From CAJVXI01 sp036444215 (lineage in GTDB: Bacteria; Patescibacteriota; Minisyncoccia; UBA6257; UBA9933), in contig JAZGAA010000036.1 in NCBI GenBank assembly GCA_036444215.1, positions 1-12,945 of the forward strand: a stretch of DNA of 12,945 bases, in the 5' to 3' direction. A model generated the notes under the pieces. It did not search any database. It was not told the origin of the DNA and saw only the letters and a list, made by a program, of their open reading frames with translations. Shown in pieces: positions 12,517 to 12,945 of this stretch; position 1 is the first letter of the stretch; every line of letters starts with the position of its first letter. A program made the translations under genes and the position numbers.

Positions 12517-12927
12517 CTATTTAGGTCTTTTAGTCCCATACTTACTCCTCTCTTGTTTTCTGCCTTCTACGCCGGTGGTATCCAAAACTCCCCTGACAAT
12601 ATGGTATCTTACTCCAGGCAAATCCTTAACTCGACCTCCTCTAAGCACTACCACAGAGTGTTCCTGAAGTTGGTGGCCTTGACCGGGAATATAGGCAGTT
12701 ACTTCCATTCCATTAGTCAATCTCACTCTGGCAACTTTCCGCAAAGCCGAATTCGGCTTTTTTGGCGTTGTCGTAAACACCTTTAAACAGACACCTCGTT
12801 TAAAAGGCGAACTAGAATGAACCGGTTTATTTTTTATGGTATTAAAATAAAAACCCATCGCCGGCGACTTGGACTTCTTACCGGTTCTCTTTCTTTTCTT
12901 TTTAATTAATTGATTTAATGTAGGCAT
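12517..12927 (-). CDS. rpsL: 30S ribosomal protein S12 (uS12)
   Basis: S12 lies in the decoding centre and controls accuracy. I chose the ATG at 12927 because MPTLNQLIKKKRKR matches the family start; an in-frame ATG at 12945 would add six residues, MRFLFF, not seen in S12. The 136-residue protein includes VFTTTPKKPNSALRKVARVR and RGGRVKDLPGVRYHIVRG. K56 and the lysine of RVKDLPG match E. coli Lys43 and Lys88, so the common streptomycin-resistance changes are absent. About 13 residues are inserted near 21-43, before KRGVCLKV. GAGG lies 12 bases before the ATG, the only hint of a Shine-Dalgarno sequence in the window. Confidence 0.97.
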   Translation of the reverse strand: MPTLNQLIKKKRKRTGKKSKSPAMGFYFNTIKNKPVHSSSPFKRGVCLKVFTTTPKKPNSALRKVARVRLTNGMEVTAYIPGQGHQLQEHSVVVLRGGRVKDLPGVRYHIVRGVLDTTGVEGRKQERSKYGTKRPK

Positions 12928-12945
12928 AAAAAATAAAAACCTCAT

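Noticed and set aside
12928..12945. Upstream ATG for rpsL at 12945
   Set aside because: It adds MRFLFF, which does not occur in S12 proteins, and the codons lie over the A/T-rich leader.

Overview
This window is a nearly gap-free block of translation genes, all read from the minus strand. In transcription order (high to low coordinate) it holds rpsL, rpsG, fusA, tuf and rpsJ, then an uncharacterised 592-residue cysteine-rich gene, then rplC, rplD, rplW, rplB, rpsS, rplV, rpsC, rplP, rpmC, rpsQ, rplN, rplX and the first 77 codons of rplE. This is the classical bacterial str - S10 - spc arrangement, interrupted once. The gene content is bacterial, and TGA works as a stop at the ends of rplC, rplD and fusA, so the code is standard. 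Several features together suggest a Patescibacteria (Candidate Phyla Radiation) genome, probably Parcubacteria-like: tight spacing, A/T-rich starts with almost no Shine-Dalgarno sequences, low-complexity heptad repeats between genes, and a double-zinc-ribbon protein of a type I remember as common in those genomes. The lineage is an inference, because there is no rRNA here.

Layout. Positions 12927-9899 carry rpsL-rpsG-fusA. Positions 9898-9621 (278 bp) hold a 30-codon ORF coupled to the fusA stop, a perfect three-way-junction inverted repeat, a TTGACA promoter for tuf, and two 7-bp-period repeat arrays in the tuf leader. Positions 9620-8063 carry tuf and rpsJ, closed by a strong terminator hairpin at 8024-8061. 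Positions 8023-7811 are non-coding and packed with palindromes. The cysteine-rich gene fills 7810-6032. Positions 6031-5868 hold a second TTGACA promoter and a hairpin just before rplC. From 5867 to 1 the S10 and spc genes follow with 1-9 bp gaps or overlaps, except for two repeat-bearing spacers (3052-3118 and 1768-1847).

How the parts work together. S12, S7, EF-G, EF-Tu and the S10/spc proteins build and drive the ribosome. The window appears split into at least two transcription units: the str unit plus rpsJ, ending at 8024-8061, and the S10/spc unit starting at the 5994-6022 promoter. The cysteine-rich gene sits in the break. The parts least explained by known biology are this gene, the palindrome array upstream of it, the three-way-junction element before tuf, and a family of phased short repeats that occupies spacers and possibly the coding linker of rplW.
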